DNA of 64,000 bases from Azolla caroliniana (GCA_043228905.1 JBHGNT010000008.1:10106001-10170000); one strand, 5' to 3'; counted from the stretch's first letter, positions 51,950-63,559 are shown. Program-made: numbers and translations. Notes: a model not told the origin generated them from the sequence alone.

Positions 51950-53790
51950 CTATTGTTGCTGAAGTGGGAGGCAATGTTGATGTGCTCCTTGTGACGGAAA
52001 AGTCAATCAAGCTGAATAATGAGTGGATTATGGATACTGGTTGTTCTTATCATATGTGTTCCAATTAGGACTGGTTTTAATCATACGAGTCTATTGATGG
52101 AGGAGTAGTTTTGATAGGGAATAATGCTCCATGCAAGACTATTGGAATAGGAACAATACGGATCCGGATGGCTGATGGGATTGTCAGAACATTGACTGAT
52201 GTGAGGCATGTTCTTGATCTGAAGAAGAATCTCATCTCATTGGGCACCCTTGACGCCAACGGGTGCAAGTTCTCAGCTGAAGGTGGAGTATTAAAAGTTA
52301 GCAAAGGTGCGTTGGTTGTGATGAAGGCTAGAAAAGTAGGAAGCCTGTACGTATTACATGGCTCGACAGTGATGGCTTCTGTAGCAGTTTCTTCATCGTC
52401 TATGTCAGATTCTAATGTTACGAAGTTATGGCACATGAGGCTCGGGCATATGAGCGAAAAAGGTTTAACCTTATTGAGCAAACGAGGACTACTTTGTGGC
52501 CAAAGTATGGGAAAGATAGATTTTTGTGAGCACTGTGTATTTGGAAAGCAGAAGAGACTCAACTTTGGCATTGGAATCCATAAGACTAGAGGTTCTTTGG
52601 ATTATATTCACTCTTATTTGTGGGGACCAACACCAATTCCATCAAAAGGAGGAGCTCAATATCTTTTGACTTTTATTGATGATTTTTCAAGAAAAGTTTG
52701 GGTCTATTTTCTTAAACACAAAAGTTATGTGTTTGATACTTTTAAGAAGTGGAAAATTCTGATCGAGAAGCAAACGGGAAAGCTGAATAGAAGACTTCAA
52801 ACTGATAATGGTTTGGAATTTTGCGGAGGAGATTTTAACAGGTTTTGCGAGGCTGAAGGAATTTCCAGACATCGCACAGTAGTTAAAACACCGCAGCAAA
52901 ATGGCGTAGCTGAGCGCATGAACAGAACTCTTTTGGAAAGGGCTCGTTGTATGCTTTCCAATGTTGGGTTGTCCAAACACTTTTGGGCTGAAGTAGTTTC
53001 CACGACATGTTTCCTAGTGAATTGTTCACCGTCAACGACAATTGAGTTTAAAACTCCTGAAGAGGTATGGTCTGGTAAACCTGCTAATTATTCAAATTTG
53101 AGAATATTTGGATGTCCTGCTTATATGCATGTTGGTGAAGGAAAATTGGAGCCTCGAGCTAGAAAATGTATTTTTCATGGTTATGCTTCTGGGGTGAAAG
53201 GATATAGGTTGTGGTGTCCTAATCCTAAGTCACCTAAATTCGTAATTAGTAGAGATGTTACTTTTGATGAATCTGCTCTACTAAATCCTTGAAAGGAGCC
53301 TGTGTTTTCTTCTGATACATATAAGACAGGAAGTACATCAAAGCAGGTGGAGATTGAAGTTCCAAGTTCATCAGTGATGGCTGAAACACCTGCTCCTGAA
53401 TCTATAGAAGAGGAGCCTGATGTCGTAGAAGAAGCACCTCCTGAGGAAGAACGAAGTATTGCAAGAGATAGACCAAGAAGAGAAATTAGACCACCACACA
53501 GATATGTTGATATTGTTGCATATGCTTTATCAGTTGGAGAAGAAACAAATTTTATTGGCGAGCCAACTTCTTACTCTGAAGCCGTTTCTTCTGTTGATTC
53601 CACCAAGTGGTTGTTTTCTATGCAAGAAGAAATTGAGTCTCTTTATAAAAACAAAACTTGGGTACTTGTGAAGCCACCAGCTAGAAAAAGGATTGTTGGT
53701 TATAAATGGATCTTCAAAATAAAGGTAGGAATTCCTAGAGTAGAGAAAGCAAGGTACAAGGCACGGTTAGTAGCTAAAGGCTACAGTTAG
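51950..53790 (+). pseudogene. copia protease, integrase and RT start (split element)
   Basis: Starts directly after the insertion in the gag frame. Protease EWIMDTGCSYHMC (about 52025), with two stops just after it. A 393-codon stretch 52111-53292 encodes the pre-integrase zinc module ([14 protein letters not shown] ... [11 protein letters not shown]) and integrase with aspartates in [11 protein letters not shown] (here Tyr replaces the catalytic Asp of HSDLWG) and [11 protein letters not shown] and the glutamate in [17 protein letters not shown] at 53290 is followed in frame by an acidic linker and the RT start (NKTWVLVKPPARKRIVGYKW) to a stop at 53788. Confidence 0.9.
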
Positions 53791-55123
53791 GTACCAGGTG
53801 TTGATTTTAATGATATTTTCTCACCTGTTGTGAAACATAGTTCTATTTGTGTCTTGCTTGCATTAGTTGCTATGCATGATTTGGAGTTAGAACAACTTGA
53901 TGTAAAAACCGCATTTTTGCATGGTGAACTTCAAGAAGACATTTACATGCAACAACCAGAAGGGTTTGTTGTTGAAGGAAAAGAAGATCATGTTTGCCTA
54001 TTGAAGAAATTGTTATACGGTTTAAAACATTCTTCGAGATAGTGGTACAAGTGATTTGATTCCTTTATGGTTGGCAGTGGATACTCAAGAAGCAGTTATG
54101 ACAATTGTGTCTATTTCAGGAAGACTCATGATGGTTCATTTATCTATCTGCTTCTTTATGTTGATGACATGTTGATTGCAGCTAAAAATATGTCGGATAT
54201 TGAAGAATTAAAGAAGCAGTTGAACAGAGTGTTCGAGATGAAGGATCTTGGTGCAGCAAAAAGGATCCTTGGCATGAAAATCGAAAGAGATCGTATTGGT
54301 GGAAAGTTGTATTTAACTCAAAAGAGTTATATTGAGAAAGTGTTGGAGAGGTTTGGTATGAAAAATGCTAAACCAGTATCGACTCCGTTTGCAACGCATT
54401 TCAAGTTATCAGCTTCTTTATCACCAAAGTCAGATAATGAAAAGAGATGCATGGCAAGAGTTCCCTACTCCAGTGCAGTTGGTAGCATGATGTATGCTAT
54501 GGTTTGTACGCGTCCAGATATTCCACATGCTGTGAGTGTGGTCAGCAAATACATGGCTTGTCCTGGAAAATCACACTGGAATGTAGTGAAATGGATTCTA
54601 AGATATTTGCGTGGGACTTCAAACGCTTATCTGGAGTTTGGCAAGAGTAGTAGTTCTCTAGTTGGCTATGTTGACTGTGACTATGCTGGTGATCTTGATA
54701 AAAGAAGATCACTAATAGGGTATGTATTCACTCTGGGTGGAAGTGCAATTAGCTGGAAAGCTTCGTTGCAGCCCGTGGTTGCGTTATCAACGACAGAGGC
54801 AGAGTACATTGCAGTGACAGAGGTGAATTAAAGAAGGGATATGGTTAAGAGGCTTACTTGGGGAGCTCAGGTCTTGGTCAGACAAGATCGACATTTTATG
54901 TGATAGTCAAAGTGCCATTCATTTGACTAAAGATCAGATGTTCCATGAAAGAACTAAGCACATCGATATCAAGTATCACTTTGTTCATGATGTTATTTCG
55001 TGGGGTGATATCTTAGTGAAAAAGATTTCAAGTTATGAAAATCCCGTAGATATGTTGACGAAGCCTCTTCCAAGAATCAAGTTCAAGCATTGCTTGAATT
55101 TGATTGGTGTTGCCAATAATTGA
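53791..55123 (+). pseudogene. copia reverse transcriptase and RNase H (split element)
   Basis: Same frame as upstream: VKHSSICVLLALVAMHDLEL, QLDVKTAFLHGELQEDIYM, LLYVDDMLIAAKN and DLGAAKRILGMKI. RNase H: YVDCDYAGDLDKRRSLIGYVF and STTEAEYIAVTE. Stops near 54042, 54056 and 54829. A frameshift near 54835 moves the remainder ([31 protein letters not shown]) to frame 2, ending at a natural stop at 55121. No C-terminal extension is present here, unlike in copies 1 and 2. Confidence 0.9.
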
Positions 55124-55166
55124 GTTATCTGGCAAAGGTGGACTGAGACTACTATAAAATTCAAGT

Positions 55167-55179
55167 CAAGGTGGAGATT
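55167..55179 (+). other. Polypurine tract of the split copia
   Basis: CAAGGTGGAGATT immediately before the 3' LTR; this is a classical plant copia plus-strand primer site. Confidence 0.8.
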
Positions 55180-55638
55180 TGTTAAATGACTTGAATTAAT
55201 TTTTGTGGTTTATGAAAAGTCACGTCTCTCATCTACATGACGTATATATAAAGGCCCATGCATGCATCATTATCATGCAAAAGTTAGTGAAGTGAGGGCT
55301 ATATATATAAAGGTACCCTTAGTCATTTAAAAAGTATGACCACCAAGAGTTGTAGGCTTGTGAGATTTGAGCAAATTAGAGAGTTGGGAAACTCCATTTT
55401 AGAGAATTCTTGTGAGAGAATTGTGAGGTTATTCTCTTGGGTGTTGGGTTTAATTAGAGAATAATTTCGTGGGTGTTACATTTTCTTATAGTGCAATCAC
55501 TCTCCTTTCCGTGGACGTAGGCTAAGTTAGCCGAACCACGTAAATACTCGTGCCATTTATTTCTCCGCTCCTATATTATCATATTATTGTTTTGTATTTA
55601 ATCTAATGTACTATTTGATCCAGAGTGTCATCCTAACA
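55180..55638 (+). repeat. 3' LTR of the split copia (459 bp)
   Basis: Partner of 32440-32912. A 14-base net deletion near 55469 (the AATTGTTGTAAACTCTC region of the 5' copy is missing) and about 13 substitutions. Confidence 0.93.
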
Positions 55639-56565
55639 CCTGCCATACTAACAATTTGGAGGAGAGAAAATCTAAAACAAGGGTACAACAAAGCATGTAT
55701 CTTTAGTGTGCAATTTTGTCAAGAGAAGGGAACAATTTAGTATTTGAAATGTGCAAGAGGTTGGATATTTGGAAATACAAGATCAAGATGACATTACTCG
55801 TAGATATAGTTTATGTTTGGACTAAACTTCCATGGACAAGACTAGTCACAATGATAACGAACCTAAAGACGTGATGATGCCTCACATAGGTTGATCACTT
55901 GAAAGTTGGATATGATTATGTCAAAATTACGCTGAAAAGTTAGAGGACTAAATGTATCCAAATTATTTAGTTCACGACATTAGGCCCATGATGATCTAAG
56001 GGTAGGTAGAGCAAAAAGATGGTTGGAAGTTTTGATTTCTAACATACAGTAAAAGTTTGATGTCAATGCATGCTCTCAACAAATTCACTATGTATACTAA
56101 GCTTTTCAACCGGAGCTCTTTGGCTTTCATTTAATGCTCAGTTTTTGAATTGGATATGATCAAAGATTCAGAAACAAATCTATCACATACATACATTCCA
56201 TTCCATTCCTACTAGGAAAGAATTTGTGCAAATTAAACTAGCATCCGATAGATGAAGACGGTAAAAAATTTCCTGGAAACTGTCACTCGCGGCCGTATGC
56301 ATAGCATAAGATTTGAGCGATTCAGGAATTCAAAGAAACTGATTGAATGATTTACTCTGACATATACATGTATATATATTATAGGAATTCATTGTTTAGT
56401 TCAGCATTGTTTGGGAAGGTAACTGAAAAGCATGATCCTTCCTTCTTTCAACACGTAGTATCAGTTTGGATGTTGATGATCATGGTACTAAAATAGAAGA
56501 GAAGTGTAATTGCAGTACGTAATATAATGGTGGTGCCTGCAGATTATTTCAATTGCTGGATCCAT
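55639..56565. other. Intergenic and 3' flank of the C2 gene
   Basis: No gene. The last few hundred bases probably include the 3' UTR of the minus-strand C2-domain gene. Confidence 0.5.
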
Positions 56566-58055
56566 TTATTCGCCTCCTGATGACATGCTTGCTCCTCCGT
56601 CTCCATAGCCGGTCGATGACTGCGAGATCAACGCGAGCATTGCTCCTGATCCACCTCCTCCTGCATCGAAATTACCCATCATCACATCCAGGCCTCCACC
56701 TGATCCTATTGACGAATCCACATTAGCATTTGTATTAGCACTATATCCGGTTCCCCCGCCATACGCATAATTTCTGCTACCGCTACCACTTCCACCCACA
56801 CCAGTAGTATTGTTGTAATTATACCCAGGTGTCGATGAGGTGGGGTTCTGTATGCCACAAACAGCTGAGATCGTCTTCTTTTTCGTTGGAGATGTCTCAT
56901 GATGATGACGATGATGATGAAGATCTGAAGAAGAAGAAGAAGAAGAAGAAGAAGAATTATACTGTGGCACAGCAGAGGAGGCATGCTGCTGACTGTGACG
57001 ATTACTACCTCCATCATTAGCGGAGGTCGCCCCAGCAGCAGCAGCAGCATCTCCTTTGGCTTTGAAATCCAAGAAATCTGGGGCGCGATCCTTAGCTGTA
57101 GGTGCAGGTGCTTTCTGATGATGACCTGCAACTCCCCCCCTAACCTCTACTCCGCCGCCTGCAGGTGTGGAGTCCATAGATGAGAGGAACTGCCAAGAGT
57201 CTCGAGAATTCATCTGCCCCTTCTTCTTAGTCTTCCTCCCAGTCTCCTTCTCCGCCTCATAATCAGGAACTGTGGACGGAGTAGTTGAAGTGGGGGCAGA
57301 GTTTATGGGTGCGGTTGAGGGATTCGCAGATTCAGGGAGGACGTGGTTGAGAGAGATCTTAAGGAGGCCCTGTGTTCGTCCAGAAGGTCGGGACAACTGG
57401 CACACCATGTAATGGAGCTGCTGCTTATCACGGCCGCCTGCGCTGGCGGTGTGAGGATGTAATTGGAAGGCATGGGTCAAGTTGATCTTGGTACTGCCTA
57501 GCAGGGTATCGGAATTCCAGACCTCCACAGTTAAAAGCGGGCCTGCTCCTGCTCCTGCTCCTGCTCCGCGTGGCGATGGACATAGAGATGATGCAGATGA
57601 AGATGGGTGATTGTAGAGAAGATGATGATTGGGGGGGAGAGGCAGACGGAGGCAGCAACCCCAGAGGGGTGAGGGGCCGCCATTGTGGGCCACATTGCTG
57701 CGCAGTTTGTTGTGAGGTGCATCGAGCAGCCAGACGACGCAGTAAGGACTCATGCAGCTCCCGAACATTCTGGACACATCCTTCAATTCCTTGGCAGATA
57801 TGAGGGTCACCTCTATGTACCCTCCTCTCTTCTTATCTCCTCCTCCTCTTCCATGCCCATTCCAAGATCCTGCTTCTTCATGCTTATCACGATCGTCTCC
57901 TCCGCCGCCTGCACAGACTCACATTTCTTCTAAACCAAAAATGAATTTGGGAAAGGAGTTGGGGGGAGAGAGGGGAGCGGAGAGGACGGCCAGGAATTGT
58001 AAAGAATGAAGGAACTGTTACGGCTCGTCTACTTACTCCATGATTTATCAGCCAT
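56566..58055 (-). CDS. C2-domain protein with Gly/Ser-rich tail
   Basis: Two exons on the minus strand: 58055-58037 (19 nt, six codons plus one base) and 57908-56566, 453 residues in total. The large exon alone has no in-frame ATG before the C2 domain. The GTAAGT donor at 58036 and the CTGTGCAG acceptor ending at 57909 supply MADKSW in frame; this model is inferred. Residues about 37-160 form a plant SRC2-like C2 domain (YIEVTLISAKELKDVSRMFG ... LLTVEVWNSDTLLGSTKINL), a lipid or membrane interaction module. The position usually reading M-D-P-Y is MSPYC, so calcium binding is doubtful. The tail is low complexity: poly-Ala, poly-Ser, His-rich (HHHRHHHE) and Gly/Tyr/Asn-rich. No inactivating lesion. 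Confidence 0.82.
57909..58036 (-). other. Intron of the C2 gene (128 bp)
   Basis: GTAAGT to TGTGCAG with a pyrimidine-rich middle. A TTTAG closer to the exon gives a frame that stops, which favours the more distal AG. Confidence 0.65.
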
Positions 58056-59834
58056 ATGTGTCGAATCTCTGAATCTGTGATCTACCGTCCTCCTCCTCCT
58101 CCTCCTCCTCCTCCTCCTCTGCAACACCGCCTGGCTTCTGCTAACTCACGACGCTTCATGTCTCTCTGTGTCTGTGTCTGTCTTCGTCTTCTTTGTGGAC
58201 GACATCGTTTAAGGAATGAATGCGGGGTGCGAATAGCAGCCCGCACACAACCCAACCAAACCAACCGACGTTCCTTCCTTCCAAATTCCAATTATAATCT
58301 GGTGCCGTTCCTTCTATTTCTCCCAAATGAGATAATATTATGCACCATTTCCATACATACATACATACATACATGCATGCATTTCCAATCGTTGGGCAAT
58401 GTTGTTTTGAGCTCAAGCTTCCATGTTTAATATTTGCTGACGCAGTATACAATAAATACATTTCTTCTATATGGAGTTCCCCAATCACCTTCTCTTATTT
58501 TTAGATGAATGATCATAAAGAAATGGAGATTCGAGATATTGTAGACTTCGAATTCATCCATTGGGTGTTTGTACTTCATCGATGGGGAGATCAATAATGC
58601 TCCCTAGGTGATTGATTACACATGGGAAGCCGTTCACAATTGGACTATTAATGCACACCATAATAAGACTATTTATTGGGTTTTCGTACCCATTATCCCA
58701 ATACTCCGACCGAGATTAAGCGTACACCTTATCCCAATACTCCTAGTTTAAGTACCTTAGCTACAAGTTTGTATTGTTGTCATAATAGGGCGGTGTTGGT
58801 TGGTGTCACTGTTCACAACTACATAGATGAATATTATTTATATACGATCATATCATCTGGTGATTGGTCTCTCTTGGTCAATTATACCCCTTAGAAATGG
58901 TAATGGTGGTTGTATCTAGAATACTATTAAATTATCCCACATTTATGGCAAAGTGCCTCCGTTGACCCTTAAATTCATAGAGTAGAGTTTGCATAGAGAA
59001 TGCATGGAATAGTAGAATACTCTTATGCCTATGATCTCTTAGGTTGTGCTCAAGTGGCACATGTTATACTATTGGCTTGCATTCTCCAAGATATATGAAT
59101 TTGTGAACTGCTTCACTTGCCTCCATTATAGGTCAAGAACCATTTTCAAAGTGTTTTTGTGTACCATTAATCATCGACTTTCGGTTTGGAATGCTTTCAA
59201 CAATAAGTGTCAATTTTAGCCATGTTAAGAAAATGAGAAAATGACTTTCCACAACCGAAGCTTGAAAACAATAGCGATGTTCACATCTAAGAGAATATGC
59301 TAGATAGTCATTTGAGATGTAGTGAAGATGTGATAAATCTAAGCTACATGAAGATACAAGCCATCCTTGACATTTGGGCCAGCACTACCATAACTTTCAC
59401 AATTGAGAATCATATTCCCATATTATAAATTAGGCTTCATTCCAATTGAAGGTTGCATTCCGATGGGAGGAGGGCAGCGAAGCGTTGGTGCAGTCTCACG
59501 TATATTCAAGTGTTATTATTCATATGTTTTTAAGGGACAGGGTGCCCCCTCAATTTTATGATCATATGAAGTCCCAAGCTATCACCAATTTTATTGAGGG
59601 AGAGAGAGAGGGGGGGGGGTAAACGGAGAAGGAGATTGAGAGAGAGAGAGAGAGAGAGAAAACGCAGAAACAGTGTAAAATGAGAAAGAGAGAACGAGAG
59701 AGAGAGAGAGAGAGAGAACAGGGGAAACGGGAAACGAGAGGAAAAACGCAGAAAGTAAACGCGACAACGCAGACGTCATCTTTCTTCTTAAGAACTCTGT
59801 TCCATCATCATATGTACATATATATCTTTTATCG

Positions 59835-59869
<35 letters not shown>

Positions 59870-59949
59870 CGTACGATACGTGACGTCCATCTGCATCGCC
59901 ACCCTCCTCCATTCTTCTTCTTGTTCTCTCGTCTGGTCTGCTTCTGGTC
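58056..59949. other. Divergent promoter and intergenic region
   Basis: Lies between the minus-strand C2 gene and the plus-strand kinase gene. It has a (TCC)n tract at 58087-58118 close to the C2 start, a (CATA)n at about 58355-58376, and GA tracts at 59597-59660, 59698-59716 and 59836-59866 in the kinase leader. No gene seen in between. Confidence 0.6.
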
Positions 59950-61143
59950 ATGGCCATTTCGCTGCAGAAACGTAGTGATGATGGATCCCTATCTCATCCT
60001 AGAGGCTCGACCTCCGTCAGGCTCCGAGGCTTGGAGCTTATCCACCCACCCTTGGGTCAAGGTGGCTTCGGCGTGGTCTGGAAGGCCAGATCCATCGCGT
60101 TTGGCTGCTTCTTGGCCATCAAGATCCTTCTCTGGATGGATGGTTCACAACAGCAGCAGGAACAAGCTGTTGCAGAAGCTCGGATATGGAAGTTCCTGTC
60201 GGATGAGGCTTACTTAACAGGCACGGACGTGCCCCTGCTCAAGATGTACGGCGCTTGCTCCACAGAGGATGGGCGGCACTTCTGCATCCTCATGGAGCTC
60301 TGCTCTGGAGGAACCTTAGGGGATGCCATGAAGTCATCGCCATCTACTACTACTACTACTACTACTACTTCGTTGTCGGAGGAGAAGGAAGAGGAGGAGG
60401 AGGAGGAGGAGGAGGAGAAGGCAGCAGCGCTGGCACACAGCATGGCCCGAGCTCTGCATTTCTGCCATGTCCGGGGCGTGCTGCACCTGGACGTGAAGCC
60501 AGAGAACATCCTGTTCCCTTCGGCAGAGTGCAGAAGGACATGGAGAGGGGCACGCCTCGCTGATTTTGGGCTAGCTCAGATGGTTCCTCCGGGCAGGACA
60601 CACATCTTGACGGCTCGCTGCAAGGGGACTTGCGGTTACATGGCTCCCGAGGTCATCACGCACGGAGCTTATAGCCCTGCTGCAGACGCTTGGAGCCTTG
60701 GGGCCGTCCTCCTGCGGGCCCTCACAGGATTCCTTCCCCCACATGATCCTCATGACCCCACAGACCTCATCGCCCACTTTGAAGACTGGGGATGTAGCAG
60801 CAGTTTAGACATAGCAGCAGGTTATGGGAGGTCATGGCTGGATGAGTACATGACGGAGGGGGTGCTTCACCCCCGCATCTCCTGCAGGTGGAGGGCCATA
60901 TCTGCACCTGCCAGAGATGCAGTCAAGGGCCTTCTCTGCCCCGATCCCTCACACAGGCTTACGCTACCCCAGCTGCTCTCCCATCCATGGCTCGCACGTC
61001 AGCAGCAGCAGCAGCAGCAGCAGCAGGTGGCCATACATATCCATCGCCCTGTTCATATTGTTAACATGTCTGCTGCTGCTACCCCAGGGTCATTGAAAAT
61101 GTCTGCCTGCACGGCTGGTGCCGCATGTGCAGCAGCAAGGTGA
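59950..61143 (+). CDS. Ser/Thr protein kinase, non-RD
   Basis: Single-exon gene of 397 residues from ATG 59950. Kinase motifs in order: glycine loop GQGGFGVV (36-43), AIK lysine 58, helix-C glutamate about 76 (AEARIW), catalytic loop HLDVKPEN (179-186), DFG 205-207, APE 232-234 and DAWSLG (247-252). HLD replaces HRD, so it is a non-RD kinase, while the catalytic Asp181, Lys183 and Asn186 are kept. Insertions: a Thr run (133-140) then an acidic Glu run (144-156) between the hinge and helix E, and a Gln run after the kinase domain. The C-terminal helix DPSHRLTLPQLLSHPWL is of CDPK/SnRK style. It ends with a short Ala/Ser tail. Substrate and pathway are not deducible. It appears intact. Confidence 0.88.
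   Translation: MAISLQKRSDDGSLSHPRGSTSVRLRGLELIHPPLGQGGFGVVWKARSIAFGCFLAIKILLWMDGSQQQQEQAVAEARIWKFLSDEAYLTGTDVPLLKMYGACSTEDGRHFCILMELCSGGTLGDAMKSSPSTTTTTTTTSLSEEKEEEEEEEEEEKAAALAHSMARALHFCHVRGVLHLDVKPENILFPSAECRRTWRGARLADFGLAQMVPPGRTHILTARCKGTCGYMAPEVITHGAYSPAADAWSLGAVLLRALTGFLPPHDPHDPTDLIAHFEDWGCSSSLDIAAGYGRSWLDEYMTEGVLHPRISCRWRAISAPARDAVKGLLCPDPSHRLTLPQLLSHPWLARQQQQQQQQQVAIHIHRPVHIVNMSAAATPGSLKMSACTAGAACAAAR
60345..60420. repeat. (TAC)n and (GAG)n coding microsatellites
   Basis: A CTA/TAC triplet run encodes the Thr stretch and a GAG/GGA triplet run encodes the Glu stretch of the kinase. Both are in frame and likely length-polymorphic. A (CAG)n at 61001-61026 encodes the Gln run. Confidence 0.85.
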
Positions 61144-63043
61144 TGGATCTTGAGGTATATCTCGTCCCCGCCTGACATTCATGGCTTTCAAATCATTAAC
61201 CTGAACTCTACAAATCATGTATGGCTGCTGTCCCAGGCAGAAAATCTGATTCTTTGGGATGGATGTCTTCTGCTTTTTTGTTCAAGAATCAGCCTCACAT
61301 CTTAAACATTCTGGTGTTTAAAAAACATAAGTCAAGTAGAATCAGATCTTACACATTCTGCTGTTTAAAAAGCATAAATCTTCCGCTTATAGCCTTGTGC
61401 ATGCACCTCTGTCTCAGTGACCGTAATCAAGTAGTACATTTCATCTGGGTTGCTCTGACCTTGAAAGTTCTGATTTGTTTGCGATGATTGATGCGTCCTG
61501 CAATGTTTCCCCCCCCTCAATTATGTGGATCTTAGGTTGTTGTCTCTTTTTAAAACATTGGAGATATCCCAGCTGCAATCCTTCACCTCCCATTATGCGA
61601 AGCTTAGATTAGATTGTAACTGTCTCCTTAAACATTGCAGTCTGCAGGATTTAACGAACGAACGTCCACGTTTTGGTTAGTGAACTATTATTGCATTGTC
61701 GGGTTTTTGTCTGAACTTAGGCATCCGTGGTGAAGTCGTGCAGAGGAGCACAATCAGGTGGATGATCTAATTACTAAAACATTTGTCTATGACTTCCATC
61801 AAATTTGCATGTAATGAATAATTCGAATGAGGATATGTCTTGCCTTCTCACCACAACAAAATATCCTCAATGATTTAATGTCCGTCTGACTCAAGTCCCT
61901 CAACATATTTTCCAATTGTATTTACGCAGACTAAGGCCTCACATGTAGAAAAACATTGAATCAACCCTATTAATCACGACTCTAGATATTAGAAGCTCAA
62001 ATAACACTTTGTTTCGTGAATATAATATATCATAGTCTAGACATGCAAAGAATCTCTTCCAAGACATTAGTATTAGCTTGACGATTGCATTATTTTCATT
62101 TAAGCCGAATTAGAAGTCACTAATGAATGGCCAACCTTATGTTGCACTCCATTGGATAACATATTTGAGTGGACAAATGCAAACGAAATTTGAAGAAGTG
62201 TCGTTTACTCGCTTATCTAGGGCTTTGTAAATCAAGTATTGAATAGTATAGTGTTGTTGTTATGTATACAAGTTATTTGCAACACTAGCATTGTTTACGT
62301 GGATTAGACATTGCCATTGTGTGGCCAACACTATTTTATGCATGAGGGACAACATATCTGAGCTCACAAACCGCAATCAAAACACTTTTAGTGTCCCAAC
62401 AGCCAAACATTATGTTATATTATGCTTTCAAAGTTTAGATAAATACGATCCTTACATTAAATGCTTATCTTCCCTTTTTGCTTGGAAAATGCAAAAAGAG
62501 AATGATTCTCCCTTTTTCAGATATACAAATTTATGTTTTTGTGGTTGTGTCCAGTCCCCTTCTTTTCCCCTTTCTACATTTAGACCCGCCATAACATGAT
62601 ATGTTTTTCCCTTGGTTATGGCACCTTTCAAACCTCCCCTTTGTCGTTAATCTCCTTTGCCTTCCCCCCTCATTAGGCCCCATGGAACATTGACCCTAAC
62701 TACTTTTTGTAGTCCCTCCTTCAAGTATATGTTTATGTTCAGTCCATTAGATGCCCACATTGCATGTCTCTAACTTCGTTCTTTGTCATGGTGCACTCTC
62801 ATTCTAGAGTTGCCCACCCTTCGTTCATTCTTCGTATTAGTTTCCTCGTTCGAGTTTGATTTTGCCCAACCTTCTCAGACCTCCTTACGCATTTATGTGC
62901 TTCCTTTGGGCTCTTCTTCCCTTGCTTCAACATTTCTTTCCTCAACGCCATCTTCCTTCTCTTGGGTCTTACATTGGCTCAAGCTCGACTCTTCCACGAT
63001 GGTCCTATCTCCATTGTCTTATTTGTTCCCATTCACCACAATT
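61144..63043. other. Kinase 3' flank and intergenic
   Basis: AT-rich. The proximal part is probably the 3' UTR. No motif-bearing frame is seen; short open frames (for example 62291-62599) have no recognisable features. Confidence 0.5.
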
Positions 63044-63335
63044 CAAGTTCCAAGAATTGGTGGAGTGGAAAACCAACACCCTCACTATCCTCCATCCCAT
63101 TGCTTTCAACTACCACCTCTTTAAGCATGTGGGCCTCATATTCTCCATTGCTCTCAAGAACCTTGTTAATTCCTTGCCACTGGATCCACCAAGTCCCAAG
63201 AAGTGGTGGAGTGGAAAACCAACACCCTCACTATCATCCATCCCATTGCTTTCGACTACCGCCTCTTTAAGCATCTGGGCCTCATATTCTCCATTGCTCT
63301 CAAGAACCTTGTTAATTCCTTGCCACTGGATCCCC
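63044..63335. repeat. 146-bp tandem duplication
   Basis: 63044-63189 and 63190-63335 are near-identical (GTGGAGTGGAAAACCAACAC, TTAAGCAT(G/C)TGGGCCTCAT). The minus strand of the area is rich in Glu/Val codons (EVEVKGIQWQGINKVLES-like) and may belong to the decayed gypsy element to the right, but this is not shown. Confidence 0.9.
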
Positions 63336-63559
63336 TTTACCTCTACTTTGTTGTCCACAACCACCTCCTCCATCCATCCTTCAAATGAGGCTTCAATCAC
63401 AACACATCTCTAATCTCTCTTCCACTTCCACAAGCATTGGCTCGTCTTCATGTGTTGTTTCTTCACACGGCTCTTCCAACTCCTGAGATGACATCCATCT
63501 CCTTTTCTACTCAAATGGGTCAATATTGGCCTCTCTATGGATGATAAAAGTATCTATCT

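Larger units (their letters stand above)
32440..55638 (+). mobile_element. Ty1/copia element split by an 18.2-kb insertion
   Basis: 5' LTR (32440-32912), primer site, gag (32974-33759), the insertion (33760-51949), pol (51950-55123), polypurine tract and 3' LTR (55180-55638). Removing the insertion and one copy of CTATTGTT brings gag and pol back into one continuous frame, which proves that both halves are one element. The LTRs differ at about 13 positions over about 455 aligned bases plus one indel. The 5 bp outside the LTRs (CATGT and CCTGC) do not match, so the original target duplication is not recognisable. Confidence 0.93.

Noticed and set aside
57428-57803. Alternative frames opposite or shifted in the C2 gene
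   Set aside because: GC-rich low-complexity shadows; the frame with the C2 fold explains the region.
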